Assembly: GCA_040758525.1 (NCBI GenBank)
Contig: JBFLVQ010000165.1
Location: 1 to 14,915, forward strand
Length of the DNA: 14,915 nt
Source: JBFLVQ01 sp040758525
GTDB taxonomy: Bacteria; Acidobacteriota; Blastocatellia; Chloracidobacteriales; JADJPF01
Reading direction: 5' to 3'
The notes beneath the pieces were generated by a model that saw only the letters and a list, made by a program, of their open reading frames with translations, searched no databases and was not told the DNA's origin. Within the stretch, counting starts at the first letter, position 1. Each line of letters begins with the position of its first letter. Shown here in pieces: positions 1-8,114 of the stretch. Both the position numbers and the translations under genes were made by a program.

Positions 1-130
1 AGAAATGTTTCTAAAATTCAGACAATATTGCCTGTAGATATTTTTATCTGGATTTTTGCTATCTACCAACAAGCTTAGGAAAGACGCCTTTTCCCCTGCC
101 CCTAAAATCAATAATTATTATAGAACAGTT

Positions 131-1276
131 ATGTATAAAGAGACCTTCAATAAACTAATTGAATATTGTCGTAAAGAAGACTGGCAAGGATATGATCCCT
201 ACGATGGTCTTAACAGCCCATTGTGCCAACTGCTCCCACCTATGAAGTATGCACGCATTGCCTGGATACAGTTTTTCAAACGTTCTCCCTTAAACTTGCG
301 CGGGTTGACAGGAATTAAGAAAGGTGAAAACCCTAAAGGGCTGGCGCTGTTTGTGCGTGCATTATTGCTGGCTTTTCATGCTACCGGTGAGGAGCAGTAC
401 CGACGTGACGCAGAAGAGTTACTAGAAAGGCTCTGGGCACTACGTACGCCTGGCTACGGTGACCGTATGTGTTGGGGCTATAATTTTGATTGGCAATCGC
501 GTGCCTTCTATGTGCCTAAGGGCACACCCTCAATTGTTTGTACTACTTTTGTGGCCCATGCTTGGCTCGATCACTATGAACTGTTCGAGACAGAAAGCTC
601 GCTTGATGCTGCTTTTGGTGCTTGTAAATTTATCTTTGAGGATCTCAACTGGTATGAACAAGACGACGAGATCTGTTTTAGTTATACACCGCTAGATCAT
701 AGCCAAGTGCATAATGCCAATCTACTAGGTGCCGAACTGCTGGCGCGTGTTTATCATCATACTGGCGAGGAAGGATTGTGTAGGGCGGCTGTCGAAGCCG
801 CCCGTTTTAGCATAGCGCGGCAAGCTGCCGATGGCTCCTGGCCCTATGGCACAGCGCCTTTTCAGAGTTGGATTGATAGTTTCCATACCGGTTTTAATCT
901 TATTTCACTCGATGCAGTTGTGAGATATTGCCATATGCCTAGCTGGCAAGAAGCCCTAGCACGCGGCTGGCAATTTTACAATCTCCATTTCTTCCTTGCG
1001 GATGGCACGCCCAAATATTATCATAACAAGCTTTATCCGATTGATATCCACGCTGCCGCGCAGGCCATGGTCACTTTTGCGCGTCTTGAGCATCTAAGCA
1101 GCAATACGCGGGAGCGACTGGCAAGCGTAGCCGATTGGGCACTCTCGCATATGTGGGATAAAGAAGGCTATTTCTATTTCCAACGACTACCTCGTTGGAC
1201 CAATAAGATCCCTTATATGCGCTGGGCACAAGCCTGGATGGCCTATGCCCTCGCGGTGGCACTCTTCAATCGGTGA
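131..1276 (+). CDS. Polysaccharide-locus alpha/alpha-barrel-like protein of unknown reaction
   Basis: A soluble protein of about 381 residues from the ATG at 131. It resembles a family found beside exopolysaccharide genes, sometimes mislabelled delta-aminolevulinate dehydratase, whose fold is expected to be an alpha/alpha toroid like six-hairpin glycosidases and lyases. Visible conserved stretches are YDPYDGLNSP near the start, CWGYNFDWQSR, FSYTPLDHSQVHNANLLGAELL, DGSWPYG, IDSFHTGFNL, DGTPKYYH, YPIDIHAAAQAM and the C-terminal IPYMRWAQAWM. The many Trp, Tyr, His and Asp residues suggest a carbohydrate-binding cleft, but no catalytic role can be assigned. There is no signal peptide or membrane segment. 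An in-frame TTG at 56 would add 25 residues. Neither start has a clear Shine-Dalgarno; I prefer 131 because similarity begins just after it. The sugar-1-phosphate transferase follows 46 nt downstream, probably in the same operon. Confidence 0.8.
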   Translation: MYKETFNKLIEYCRKEDWQGYDPYDGLNSPLCQLLPPMKYARIAWIQFFKRSPLNLRGLTGIKKGENPKGLALFVRALLLAFHATGEEQYRRDAEELLERLWALRTPGYGDRMCWGYNFDWQSRAFYVPKGTPSIVCTTFVAHAWLDHYELFETESSLDAAFGACKFIFEDLNWYEQDDEICFSYTPLDHSQVHNANLLGAELLARVYHHTGEEGLCRAAVEAARFSIARQAADGSWPYGTAPFQSWIDSFHTGFNLISLDAVVRYCHMPSWQEALARGWQFYNLHFFLADGTPKYYHNKLYPIDIHAAAQAMVTFARLEHLSSNTRERLASVADWALSHMWDKEGYFYFQRLPRWTNKIPYMRWAQAWMAYALAVALFNR

Positions 1277-1322
1277 ACTCTCCCGCACGGTCCTGGGTTC
1301 AAGTTAGGGAAGATTTCTGTAA

Positions 1323-2912
1323 ATGGGTAATCATGTTATGGTGGATAATTCTGGACCTGCAGTCGATCTAGCATCCCCTGTTGAGATGCTCAATATCAGC
1401 CGCAGCTTAAAGTATGAGGCTTATCTGCTGCCGCTCTGCATCTCTCTGATAATGCTTATTGATATTGCCATCGCGGTGGGCAGTTTTATTCTTGCCTATT
1501 GGCTAAGACAAGGCGAAGCAGTGTTCTTCCGACCACATGGCACATTGCTGCCGATCGATATCACCTGGAACTTTCGCCCCTATTTCAGCCTGCTTGTCTT
1601 TGTCCCGCTGGTGCGATTATTTACCCTACGATACTACGATATCTACCGACTACGTGGAGAATTCTCCTTCTTACAGGATCTGCATGGCATCTTTAATGCC
1701 ACTATGGTAGGTTCGTTAATTATTACCTCGATCGCTTTTCTTTATCGTGGTGGACGCGAATTCCATGACTTTTCCTATTCCCGCCTGGTCTTTGTCTATG
1801 ACTGGATGCTAGTGATGGCGGCCTATACAGCAACACGACTACTAGTACGTGGCGCACAGATCCTCTACCGTAGACGTGCAGGTAATCTGATCCCTGCGCT
1901 AGTGGTTGGCACTGGCCAGAATGCCGAGATCTGCATTAGTGAGATCGCAGAAAAGCCGCGCTTAGGTTATCGTGTACTAGGGGTACTGACTGCGAACGGT
2001 GAAGAGTCAATAACACAACTAGCAGGAACACCAGTATTAGGTCGCTTTGAAGATCTGCCCGTACTGGTACGCCAGTACACTATCAAAGAAGTCTTGATCA
2101 CTGATGAACGCATCAGTTCGCAATCGATCTTCGAGGCGATTATGCGTTGCGGGCGTAAACATCATGTCGATTTTCGTGTTGTACCCAATCTCTTCAATTG
2201 TCTGCCACGTAAAACCGATATAGATCAGATCGGTTCGCTACCTATGATCAAACTCTTTGAAGAGCCTTTACGTGGCTATAATCGTTGGCTGAAACGTAGC
2301 ATTGATCTGACACTCTCTCTGCTTGGTCTTATTCTGCTTGCTCCGCTTTGGCTGTTGATTATAGTAATGATCAAGCTTAACTCAAAGGGTCCGGCAATCT
2401 ATCGGCAAGAGCGAGTCGGCATGGATGGACGTGTCTTTCGTATGTATAAATTTCGCTCTATGTATCCTAATGCTAGTGAGGATATACACCGTGAATTGAT
2501 GCACAAGACAATCAAAAGTAGCATAGAGAGTAACCAAGGTACAGATGAGCGTCCTATCTACGGCAAGATCAAAAATGATCCTCGTATTACTCCTATAGGC
2601 GACTGGTTGCGCCGTACTAGTCTTGATGAACTGCCACAACTACTCAATATAATTCGTGGAGAGATGAGCTTGATCGGTCCACGTCCACCTATCCCCTATG
2701 AAGTTGAGATCTATGAGGATTGGCATCGTGCGCGTTTCCATGTTAAACCTGGTCTTACCGGGTTATGGCAGGTCTCAGGACGCAATCGGCTAAGCTTTGA
2801 GCAGATGGTACGACTAGACATATACTACATTGAGAATTGGTCGCTCTGGCTTGATCTCAAGATCCTGCTTAAAACTATTCCTGTAGTACTGCACGGTGAC
2901 AGTGCTTTTTAG
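1323..2912 (+). CDS. Exopolysaccharide polyprenyl glycosylphosphotransferase (WcaJ/WbaP type)
   Basis: 529 residues. It transfers a sugar-1-phosphate from a UDP-sugar to undecaprenyl phosphate at the inner membrane, the committed first step of exopolysaccharide or capsule repeat-unit assembly. Four hydrophobic segments lie at about residues 38-58, 87-105, 126-145 and 158-175. A Rossmann-like CoA-binding-type domain (about 186-300) carries the VVGTGQNA loop. The catalytic half begins with the hydrophobic re-entrant helix after KRSIDLT (about 323-350). The family signature then follows: RQERVG, YKFRSM (Lys376), DPRITPIGDWLRRTSLDELPQL (Asp435 in DELPQL), SLIGPRPP (452-456) and PGLTGLWQVSGR. Length and domain order are normal and all motifs are intact. 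AGGGA at 1306-1310 lies 12 nt before the ATG. The sugar specificity (glucose or galactose) cannot be read from the sequence. Confidence 0.95.
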   Translation: MGNHVMVDNSGPAVDLASPVEMLNISRSLKYEAYLLPLCISLIMLIDIAIAVGSFILAYWLRQGEAVFFRPHGTLLPIDITWNFRPYFSLLVFVPLVRLFTLRYYDIYRLRGEFSFLQDLHGIFNATMVGSLIITSIAFLYRGGREFHDFSYSRLVFVYDWMLVMAAYTATRLLVRGAQILYRRRAGNLIPALVVGTGQNAEICISEIAEKPRLGYRVLGVLTANGEESITQLAGTPVLGRFEDLPVLVRQYTIKEVLITDERISSQSIFEAIMRCGRKHHVDFRVVPNLFNCLPRKTDIDQIGSLPMIKLFEEPLRGYNRWLKRSIDLTLSLLGLILLAPLWLLIIVMIKLNSKGPAIYRQERVGMDGRVFRMYKFRSMYPNASEDIHRELMHKTIKSSIESNQGTDERPIYGKIKNDPRITPIGDWLRRTSLDELPQLLNIIRGEMSLIGPRPPIPYEVEIYEDWHRARFHVKPGLTGLWQVSGRNRLSFEQMVRLDIYYIENWSLWLDLKILLKTIPVVLHGDSAF

Positions 2913-2916
2913 AAAA

Positions 2917-3771
2917 ATGGCATCCATGAATGAATTACTAACAAAGCTAACGGAAGCACTGACAAATGAGCAGACTGTAACATTAGTTACTGTGATAGAG
3001 GTGGGCGTAGATGTGCCAGCGACGATTAAAACTGGTAATAAACGCCTGATTGGCAGTGCTGGTGATGTAACAGGCAGTCTTGGCGATGTAAAGCTTGATA
3101 CTGTCGTAGATCATGAGATTGAGCACTTGGTCAGTCAGGGTAGTGAAGACACCATCACACTTTGGACCAAGCAATTCTCCTCATCTGCCTCACTAACCTA
3201 TCCAAATGTGCGATTGCTGATCGAGATATTGCGTCCACAACCTTGTCTGCTTATTTGTGGTGCTGGCCATATCGCCCGTGCACTCACACAACTTGGCCTT
3301 ATTCTCGGCTTTCGTGCTATTGTGATTGATGACCGAGAAGAGTTTGCTAATCGCAGTTACTTTCCTGATACGCGTGTAGAGTTATATGCACAGCCCTTTA
3401 CCCAAGCACTTGCTACTATCAAAGTAAGTCCGCATATGGCGGTTGTAATTGTCACACGTGGTCATCACTATGATGAAGACTGTTTGCGTCTACTGCTTAA
3501 TACTACTACCCATTATATAGGTATGATTGGCAGTCGCCGACGTGTAGCAGTAGTAATGGAAAGACTGCATAAGGAAGGATACTTGCCTGCACAGCTTGCA
3601 CGTGTACGTGCCCCAATAGGTCTAGATATAGGCGCACGCACACCAGAAGAGATTGCTTTAACCATACTTGCAGAGATCGTTCTGGTACGCAATCGTGGTG
3701 AGAATATAGATGATTGTCGGCCACTCTCGCGTCGCCGTAGTAGCAGCCATCAAACTATCGCTGACTGTTAA
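2917..3771 (+). CDS. XdhC/CoxI family protein (molybdenum-cofactor maturation factor-like)
   Basis: About 284 residues. XdhC proteins bind and deliver (sulfurated) molybdenum cofactor to xanthine dehydrogenase/CO dehydrogenase-type enzymes in the cytoplasm. The N-terminal XdhC_CoxI domain has the VTGSLGDVKLD variant of the family motif. The C-terminal Rossmann domain has LICGAGHIARALTQLG, IVIDDREEFANRSYFP, VVIVTRGHHYDEDCL, YIGMIGSRRR and PIGLDIGARTPEEIALTILAEI, all highly diagnostic. A GTG at 2896 would overlap the preceding gene by 17 nt. ATG at 2917 (or 2926) begins 4-13 nt after that gene's stop and is preferred, though no strong Shine-Dalgarno supports either. No molybdenum hydroxylase gene is in the window, so the partner enzyme must lie elsewhere or the protein serves another role. 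Confidence 0.9.
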   Translation: MASMNELLTKLTEALTNEQTVTLVTVIEVGVDVPATIKTGNKRLIGSAGDVTGSLGDVKLDTVVDHEIEHLVSQGSEDTITLWTKQFSSSASLTYPNVRLLIEILRPQPCLLICGAGHIARALTQLGLILGFRAIVIDDREEFANRSYFPDTRVELYAQPFTQALATIKVSPHMAVVIVTRGHHYDEDCLRLLLNTTTHYIGMIGSRRRVAVVMERLHKEGYLPAQLARVRAPIGLDIGARTPEEIALTILAEIVLVRNRGENIDDCRPLSRRRSSSHQTIADC

Positions 3772-3808
3772 CCCTGTCTTTAACGTAGCCACAAAAGAGG
3801 TAAATTTA

Positions 3809-4100
3809 ATGCGATACTTTATTATATTACTGATTGTAATTACCAGCTTCACTAATGCCCAAGCGCAACAACAGCAGAATAGTACCAATGGACAAACGGC
3901 TGATATAACAAAGATCAATTTTAACGGAACGTGTATCGTGTAAATTAACAACCGATATTAACGGTACAATAGAGTTTCATAGTGAGATACTTTCCATCGA
4001 TTATATATCCTATTATGAAAAGAAAGCGTATAATTTAGTCTATAGTAAAAGAGAACCGCAAAAAGGATTATTAATTACAACTTTGCAGTTAAAAGAATAA
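3809..4100 (+). pseudogene. Frameshifted small exported protein
   Basis: The ATG at 3809 has a good ribosome-binding site (AAGAGG at 3795-3800, spacer 8 nt). It opens with a signal peptide (MRYF, then a run of I/L/V, ending SFTNAQAQ) and a Gln/Asn-rich stretch. The frame stops at 3941-3943 after 44 residues. A second frame, shifted by one base, is open from 3909 to the TAA at 4098-4100 and has no start codon of its own. It reads as plausible protein, beginning LTERVSCKLTTDINGT and ending LITTLQLKE. Removing one T from the TTTT run at 3919-3922 joins both into one 96-residue exported protein. Three explanations are possible: a recent inactivating indel, a sequencing or assembly error, or ribosomal slippage. 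The stretch is visibly more AT-rich than its neighbours. I recognise no family. An in-frame extension upstream to 3710 overlaps xdhC and is not real. Confidence 0.65.
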
Positions 4101-4153
4101 TCGTGCTTCCCATTATATTAAAGGTGCTGGGTGTCTAACAAAGGAGATGGAGA

Positions 4154-4654
4154 ATGACTAAACGATTTTTCTTATACTTGGTGATGCTGCTATTTTTGCT
4201 AAGCAGTTTAACTAACTCTTCTGCCCATCAAGCCACTAAAACAGGAGATTCTAGCGGGGCAGCCAAACCGCAGTATGCCAAAACTCTCCAAGCTATCGCT
4301 GAAGCCATTGCTGAACTAAAAGATAAATTTCCTCAATTAGAGAAATTTTCGCCACGAGAAAATGCTAATCCTGAGCATTTAGTTATCACTTACGCATATC
4401 ACACTCACGAAGCAGAACGTCGTGGCGGATGGACATCCGGTGTTCCTAATCCAGATGATGATGGCATATGGTTCTATATAGACTTCCATGCCCCCGATTC
4501 ACAGGCGCAAATCCATACACAGCCGGTTACCACGAAAATATGCCTAGAAGAAAAACGCGTCTCTTTCCTAATTCTAGAAGGCAAAAAGACCAAATCATTA
4601 TATGGTGAGATCTGGTCTATACTAAAGAGTCACGGTGCCAAAGTGTGTAAGTAG
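4154..4654 (+). CDS. Small exported protein of unknown function
   Basis: 166 residues with a strong ribosome-binding site (AAAGGAG at 4140-4146, 7 nt before the ATG). The N-terminus is a clear Sec signal peptide (MTKRFF, then leucine-rich), with cleavage likely near the SSA-H junction at residue 24. There is no lipobox cysteine, so the product is probably soluble in the periplasm or secreted. The mature part has a helical segment (about 40-65, AIAEAIAELKDKF) and an aromatic, beta-prone segment (about 77-145). Its only two cysteines, Cys130 and Cys165, could form a disulfide. I recognise no family. It lies 53 nt after the frameshifted exported gene and 7 nt before the preferred aminotransferase start, so co-transcription with the latter is likely. 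Confidence 0.8.
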   Translation: MTKRFFLYLVMLLFLLSSLTNSSAHQATKTGDSSGAAKPQYAKTLQAIAEAIAELKDKFPQLEKFSPRENANPEHLVITYAYHTHEAERRGGWTSGVPNPDDDGIWFYIDFHAPDSQAQIHTQPVTTKICLEEKRVSFLILEGKKTKSLYGEIWSILKSHGAKVCK

Positions 4655-4661
4655 CAATAAT

Positions 4662-5777
4662 ATGCAACTCTTACCTTTCAAACTGGAACGCTTCTTTGCA
4701 AAATATGAGTTCACTACTCAGTATCTATTGTGTAGCTCTGATTGTGAATCCTTGACCATACAAGATCTGCTAGCGCTTGAGCCAGCAGCACGTGACTTAT
4801 TTGAGAAACATTGGCTAGGATATACAGAGTCATTAGGGTCGCCACAGTTACGCCAAGAGATCTGTCGCTTATATACGACCATACAACCTCACCAGATACT
4901 CGTCCATAGTGGCGCTCAAGAAGCTATCTTTCTCTTTATGCAGGCCGCGCTACGAGCTAGTGACCATATTATTGTGCACTCACCATTCTATCAATCTTTA
5001 GCAGAAGTTGCTTATGGTATTGGCTGTGAAATAAGTCTTTGGAAAGCTCAGGAAGGAAATGGCTGGGGACTCGATATAGATGAACTGAAGCGCCATATTC
5101 GCTCCAACACACGCGCCATTGTTATCAATACTCCACATAATCCTACTGGCTTTTTAATGGCACAGGAAGAGTTCCGTGAAACCAATCGTATTGCTCAGGA
5201 GAATGGCATACTGCTCTTTTCTGATGAAGTATATCGTGAATCTGAGTATGCTGTGACCGATCGACTTCCTGCTGCCTGTGATATCAATGATGAAGCAGTA
5301 TCATTAGGGGTAATGTCGAAAACCTATGGCCTACCCGGTTTGCGTATTGGCTGGATAGCGACACATAATGCTGAATTATATGCCAAGATGGTGATGTTAA
5401 AGGACTATACAACAATTTGTAACAGTGCTCCTAGTGAGTTCTTGGCAGAACTAGCGTTACGCCATCGTGAGAAACTGATAGCGCGCGATTTGGATATCAT
5501 CACTAGTAACTTGGCAATTCTGGATAGCTTTTTTGCTCGACACCGTGAGCAGTTTATCTGGATACGACCTCGTGCCGGTCCTATTGCTTTTCCACAATTA
5601 ATCGGCGAGGATGTCGAGATATTTTGTCATGAATTAGTAACCCGAGCTAATGTGCTGTTGTTGCCTGGTAGTGTATATGATGATAGAGAGAACCACTTTA
5701 GAATTGGTTTTGGACGCAAGAATCTACCTGAAGCGATAGCACGACTAGAAGAGTTTATTGAAGCTAGGAGTAGGTAA
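4662..5777 (+). CDS. PLP-dependent aminotransferase, class I/II (fold type I)
   Basis: 371 residues from the ATG at 4662. A fold-type I cytosolic enzyme expected to transfer an amino group between an amino acid and a 2-oxo acid through pyridoxal phosphate. Visible features are the substrate loop YTESLGSPQLR, the cofactor-phosphate region HSGAQEAIF, NTPHNPTGF (Asn160 of NPTG), SDEVYRESEY, the Schiff-base lysine Lys220 in MSKTYGLPGLRIGW, and the substrate-carboxylate-binding region FRIGFGR near the C-terminus. The opening FKLERFFAKYEF and the following cysteine-rich LLCSSDCESLT resemble a subgroup that includes capreomycidine synthase-like enzymes, but the substrate cannot be assigned. The alternative GTG at 4635 adds nine residues and overlaps the upstream gene by 20 nt. 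I prefer 4662 because similarity starts just after it. All key residues are present. Confidence 0.9.
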   Translation: MQLLPFKLERFFAKYEFTTQYLLCSSDCESLTIQDLLALEPAARDLFEKHWLGYTESLGSPQLRQEICRLYTTIQPHQILVHSGAQEAIFLFMQAALRASDHIIVHSPFYQSLAEVAYGIGCEISLWKAQEGNGWGLDIDELKRHIRSNTRAIVINTPHNPTGFLMAQEEFRETNRIAQENGILLFSDEVYRESEYAVTDRLPAACDINDEAVSLGVMSKTYGLPGLRIGWIATHNAELYAKMVMLKDYTTICNSAPSEFLAELALRHREKLIARDLDIITSNLAILDSFFARHREQFIWIRPRAGPIAFPQLIGEDVEIFCHELVTRANVLLLPGSVYDDRENHFRIGFGRKNLPEAIARLEEFIEARSR

Positions 5778-5805
5778 TGCTTACCCTTTCTAATATAACT
5801 GTCTG

Positions 5806-5846
5806 TTGTTGCTACAGAAAGCTGTGCTAAACTAGGTTGGCACAGC
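5806..5846 (+). promoter_or_regulatory. Candidate kinase promoter with overlapping 7-bp inverted repeat
   Basis: In the 98-nt gap before the WD40 kinase, TTGTTG (5806-5811) and TAAACT (5828-5833) are separated by 16 nt and could be -35/-10 boxes; both are imperfect. An exact inverted repeat GCTGTGC (5821-5827) / GCACAGC (5840-5846), with a 12-nt loop, spans the putative -10. It has no following T-run, so an operator or leader hairpin is more likely than an intrinsic terminator. Confidence 0.25.
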
Positions 5847-5875
5847 GCTATCCTAATAAGACTCTGGACAGTTAC

Positions 5876-8089
5876 ATGAAATATTGTCCCATCTGTAAAA
5901 CCTGTTACGATGACAACGATGATCGTTGTCAAAAAGATCGGGTTTACCTGGTCGAAGCGTTCCCAGGTGCGCGTATTGTTGATACCAAATACCGTATAGA
6001 CGCACTGATCGGTCAAGGCGGCATGGGCACGGTCTATCGCGCCACACATCTGGAATTGGATCGTGTTATTGCCCTTAAGGTTGTGCTACCCGACTTTGTC
6101 TCAAGCGGAGAGACACTAGAACGCTTTCGGCGTGAGGCGCGCGCAGCCGCACGCTTAAATCATCCCAATGTGATCACCATTTATGATTTTGGTGTGCTCG
6201 CCAACGGCCGCGCCTACCTGGCGATGGAGCTACTTACTGGGCAATCCTTGCGTGATGAGTTAGAGAAGGTTGGTATGCTCTCGCCTAGACGTGTGCTTGA
6301 GATCTTAAGACCAGTATGTGAAGCGGTACAGGCTGCTCATAATGCTGGAGTGATCCACCGCGATCTAAAGCCAGACAATATTGTCTTAGAAAGTAATGAA
6401 TTTGGTCATGAATTGATCAAAGTAGTCGATTTTGGTATTGCCAAACTTAAGGAGACTGCTGGTGTACAAGCCCTCAACCTGACTGGCCCAGGTCTAGTGA
6501 TGGGTACACCTCATTATATGTCACCTGAGCAGTGTAAAGGTGAGGAGTTAGATGCACGCTCGGACATCTATAGCCTGGGTGTGATGCTCTATGAGATGCT
6601 CTCTGGACATGTACCTTTTGATGCTCCCACACCCTCAGCAGTAATTATCCAACATGCTATTGATCCACCTAGACGACTCAGTCTATTGCGTCGTGATCTT
6701 GCCATAGAATTAGAGACCGTAGTGATGAAGGCGCTGGCTAAGAGCCGACAGGCACGCCAGCAAACTGTGATTGAATTATTTGCAGAGTTGGAGCGAGCTA
6801 CTCCTACAAGTGCAACCTCATTACCACAAACTAACACTCCGGTAGTTGCACCACCCAAACCTGTTGGAACGTCATTGCCAATCTCTAAGCGAATCACTCC
6901 GCGTGATCCTAGTTCTGCAGCAATGGAAGTAGTACGCGCTAATGCTGAAGCACAACGCTCGCAGAAGGACACAACATTAGCTAATGCATCTCCCTTGCGC
7001 CCTACTATTCCTCCACCAATTCCTCCTGCGCCTACACCGATTGATCCGCTTGTCACTATGCCACTAATGGATACCTCGCTTAATGAACTTGATGTTGAGG
7101 CCCATGAATTACGCAATCAGTTGGCGCACACTAAGAATAGCAATGTTGAAGAACTACCAATTACCAGTGATGTTGACCTCAGCATACCGCCCTTTCAGCT
7201 TAAAGAAGGTGCGATCTTGCAGGGTCATGAACATGTGATTAAATCGGTCATCTACACTCCCGATGGTAGATACTTGATCTCAGCCAGTTCTGATGGAGCA
7301 ATCAAAATTTGGGATCTCAATAAGAGACGTGTGCGTGGCGCACTACGTGGTCATGAACTCTCAGTAAATGCATTGGCGGTCTCTCCTAGTGGTGATCTGC
7401 TTGCCTCTGCCAGTTCTGATGGTACAGCAAGAATCTGGGATCTATCGAGTGAATCTGAGATTGCAAACTTCAATAATCATGAGGGTTCTTTGCGCGCAGT
7501 AGCATTTGCCCCTAATGGTAAATGGTTGGCGGTTGCTAATGATGCCAATATAGAGTTGTGGGATATCAATGCACGTAGGCGACTGACACTACTTAAAGAG
7601 CATGTACGACTGGTCGAAGCAGTAGAATTTTCTCGCGATAATTCACTGATTATTTCTGGTGGTGTGGATGAGACGGTAAGATTCTGGGATATTGCCAAGA
7701 AGGTAAGTCTAAATATGATCAACTGCCCAGATCATTGTATCAATGCAATCTCAACCTCGGTTGATGGCATACTAGCGACCGCCGGTAAAGATCGCACCAT
7801 ACGGCTTTGGGATATTGCTAGCCGTGCTGAGCTAGCAATACTGGAGGGGCACCAAGATTCTGTACGTGCGCTGGTCTTTTCCGCACGTGGTGATTACCTA
7901 GCATCGGGTGACTGGAGTGGCATGCTGAAATTATGGGATACCGCTACCGGCGCAGAGATGACCAGTCTAGAAGCTCATGATGGCGCAATAATGACTGTGG
8001 CCTTCTCGCCTGATGAAAAGCAGATCGCTAGTGCCGGCTATGATCAACTTATCAAGCTCTGGAATATTGAGGGCATTATCGATCTTTAA
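5876..8089 (+). CDS. Ser/Thr protein kinase with N-terminal zinc ribbon and C-terminal WD40 propeller
   Basis: 737 residues from the ATG at 5876; the TTG at 5837 only adds 13 unlikely residues. The N-terminus is a zinc-ribbon-like knuckle (Cys4, Cys7, Cys10, Cys18) followed by a PKN/STPK catalytic domain (about 38-305). Its motifs are the glycine loop GQGGMGTVY (46-54), Lys68 in ALKVV, HRDLKPDN (Asp163), DFG (Asp185) and GTPHYMSPEQ (210-219); all are intact, so the kinase should be active. A proline/serine-rich linker (about 310-440) follows without a membrane segment. The C-terminus (about 446-737) has seven WD40 repeats ending WDL, WDL, WDI, WDI, WDI, WDT and WNI, enough for one complete seven-bladed propeller. 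Blades 3 and 5 are degenerate. The protein is probably cytosolic, with the propeller recruiting substrates or regulators. It is convergent with the DUF962 gene, 25 nt away. Confidence 0.95.
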   Translation: MKYCPICKTCYDDNDDRCQKDRVYLVEAFPGARIVDTKYRIDALIGQGGMGTVYRATHLELDRVIALKVVLPDFVSSGETLERFRREARAAARLNHPNVITIYDFGVLANGRAYLAMELLTGQSLRDELEKVGMLSPRRVLEILRPVCEAVQAAHNAGVIHRDLKPDNIVLESNEFGHELIKVVDFGIAKLKETAGVQALNLTGPGLVMGTPHYMSPEQCKGEELDARSDIYSLGVMLYEMLSGHVPFDAPTPSAVIIQHAIDPPRRLSLLRRDLAIELETVVMKALAKSRQARQQTVIELFAELERATPTSATSLPQTNTPVVAPPKPVGTSLPISKRITPRDPSSAAMEVVRANAEAQRSQKDTTLANASPLRPTIPPPIPPAPTPIDPLVTMPLMDTSLNELDVEAHELRNQLAHTKNSNVEELPITSDVDLSIPPFQLKEGAILQGHEHVIKSVIYTPDGRYLISASSDGAIKIWDLNKRRVRGALRGHELSVNALAVSPSGDLLASASSDGTARIWDLSSESEIANFNNHEGSLRAVAFAPNGKWLAVANDANIELWDINARRRLTLLKEHVRLVEAVEFSRDNSLIISGGVDETVRFWDIAKKVSLNMINCPDHCINAISTSVDGILATAGKDRTIRLWDIASRAELAILEGHQDSVRALVFSARGDYLASGDWSGMLKLWDTATGAEMTSLEAHDGAIMTVAFSPDEKQIASAGYDQLIKLWNIEGIIDL

Positions 8090-8114
8090 GTATCTAACGT
8101 CTAAGCCGCCGTTA

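Noticed and set aside
3710..3943. 77-residue reading frame covering the 3' end of the XdhC gene
   Set aside because: Its first 33 codons lie over or just past the XdhC gene in another frame. The ribosome-binding site and signal peptide place the true start at 3809.
5627..6049. 140-codon minus-strand frame spanning the aminotransferase end and kinase start
   Set aside because: It is antisense to two well-supported genes and has no recognisable domain.
6589..7116. 175-codon minus-strand reading frame inside the WD40 kinase
   Set aside because: It is antisense to the kinase linker, with low-complexity Ser/Gly/Val composition typical of a shadow of Pro/Ser/Thr-rich coding DNA.
7246..8080. DNA-level tandem repeat or CRISPR-like array
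   Set aside because: The periodicity of roughly 120 nt comes from WD40 codons; the repeats are diverged at nucleotide level and lie in frame within the kinase gene.
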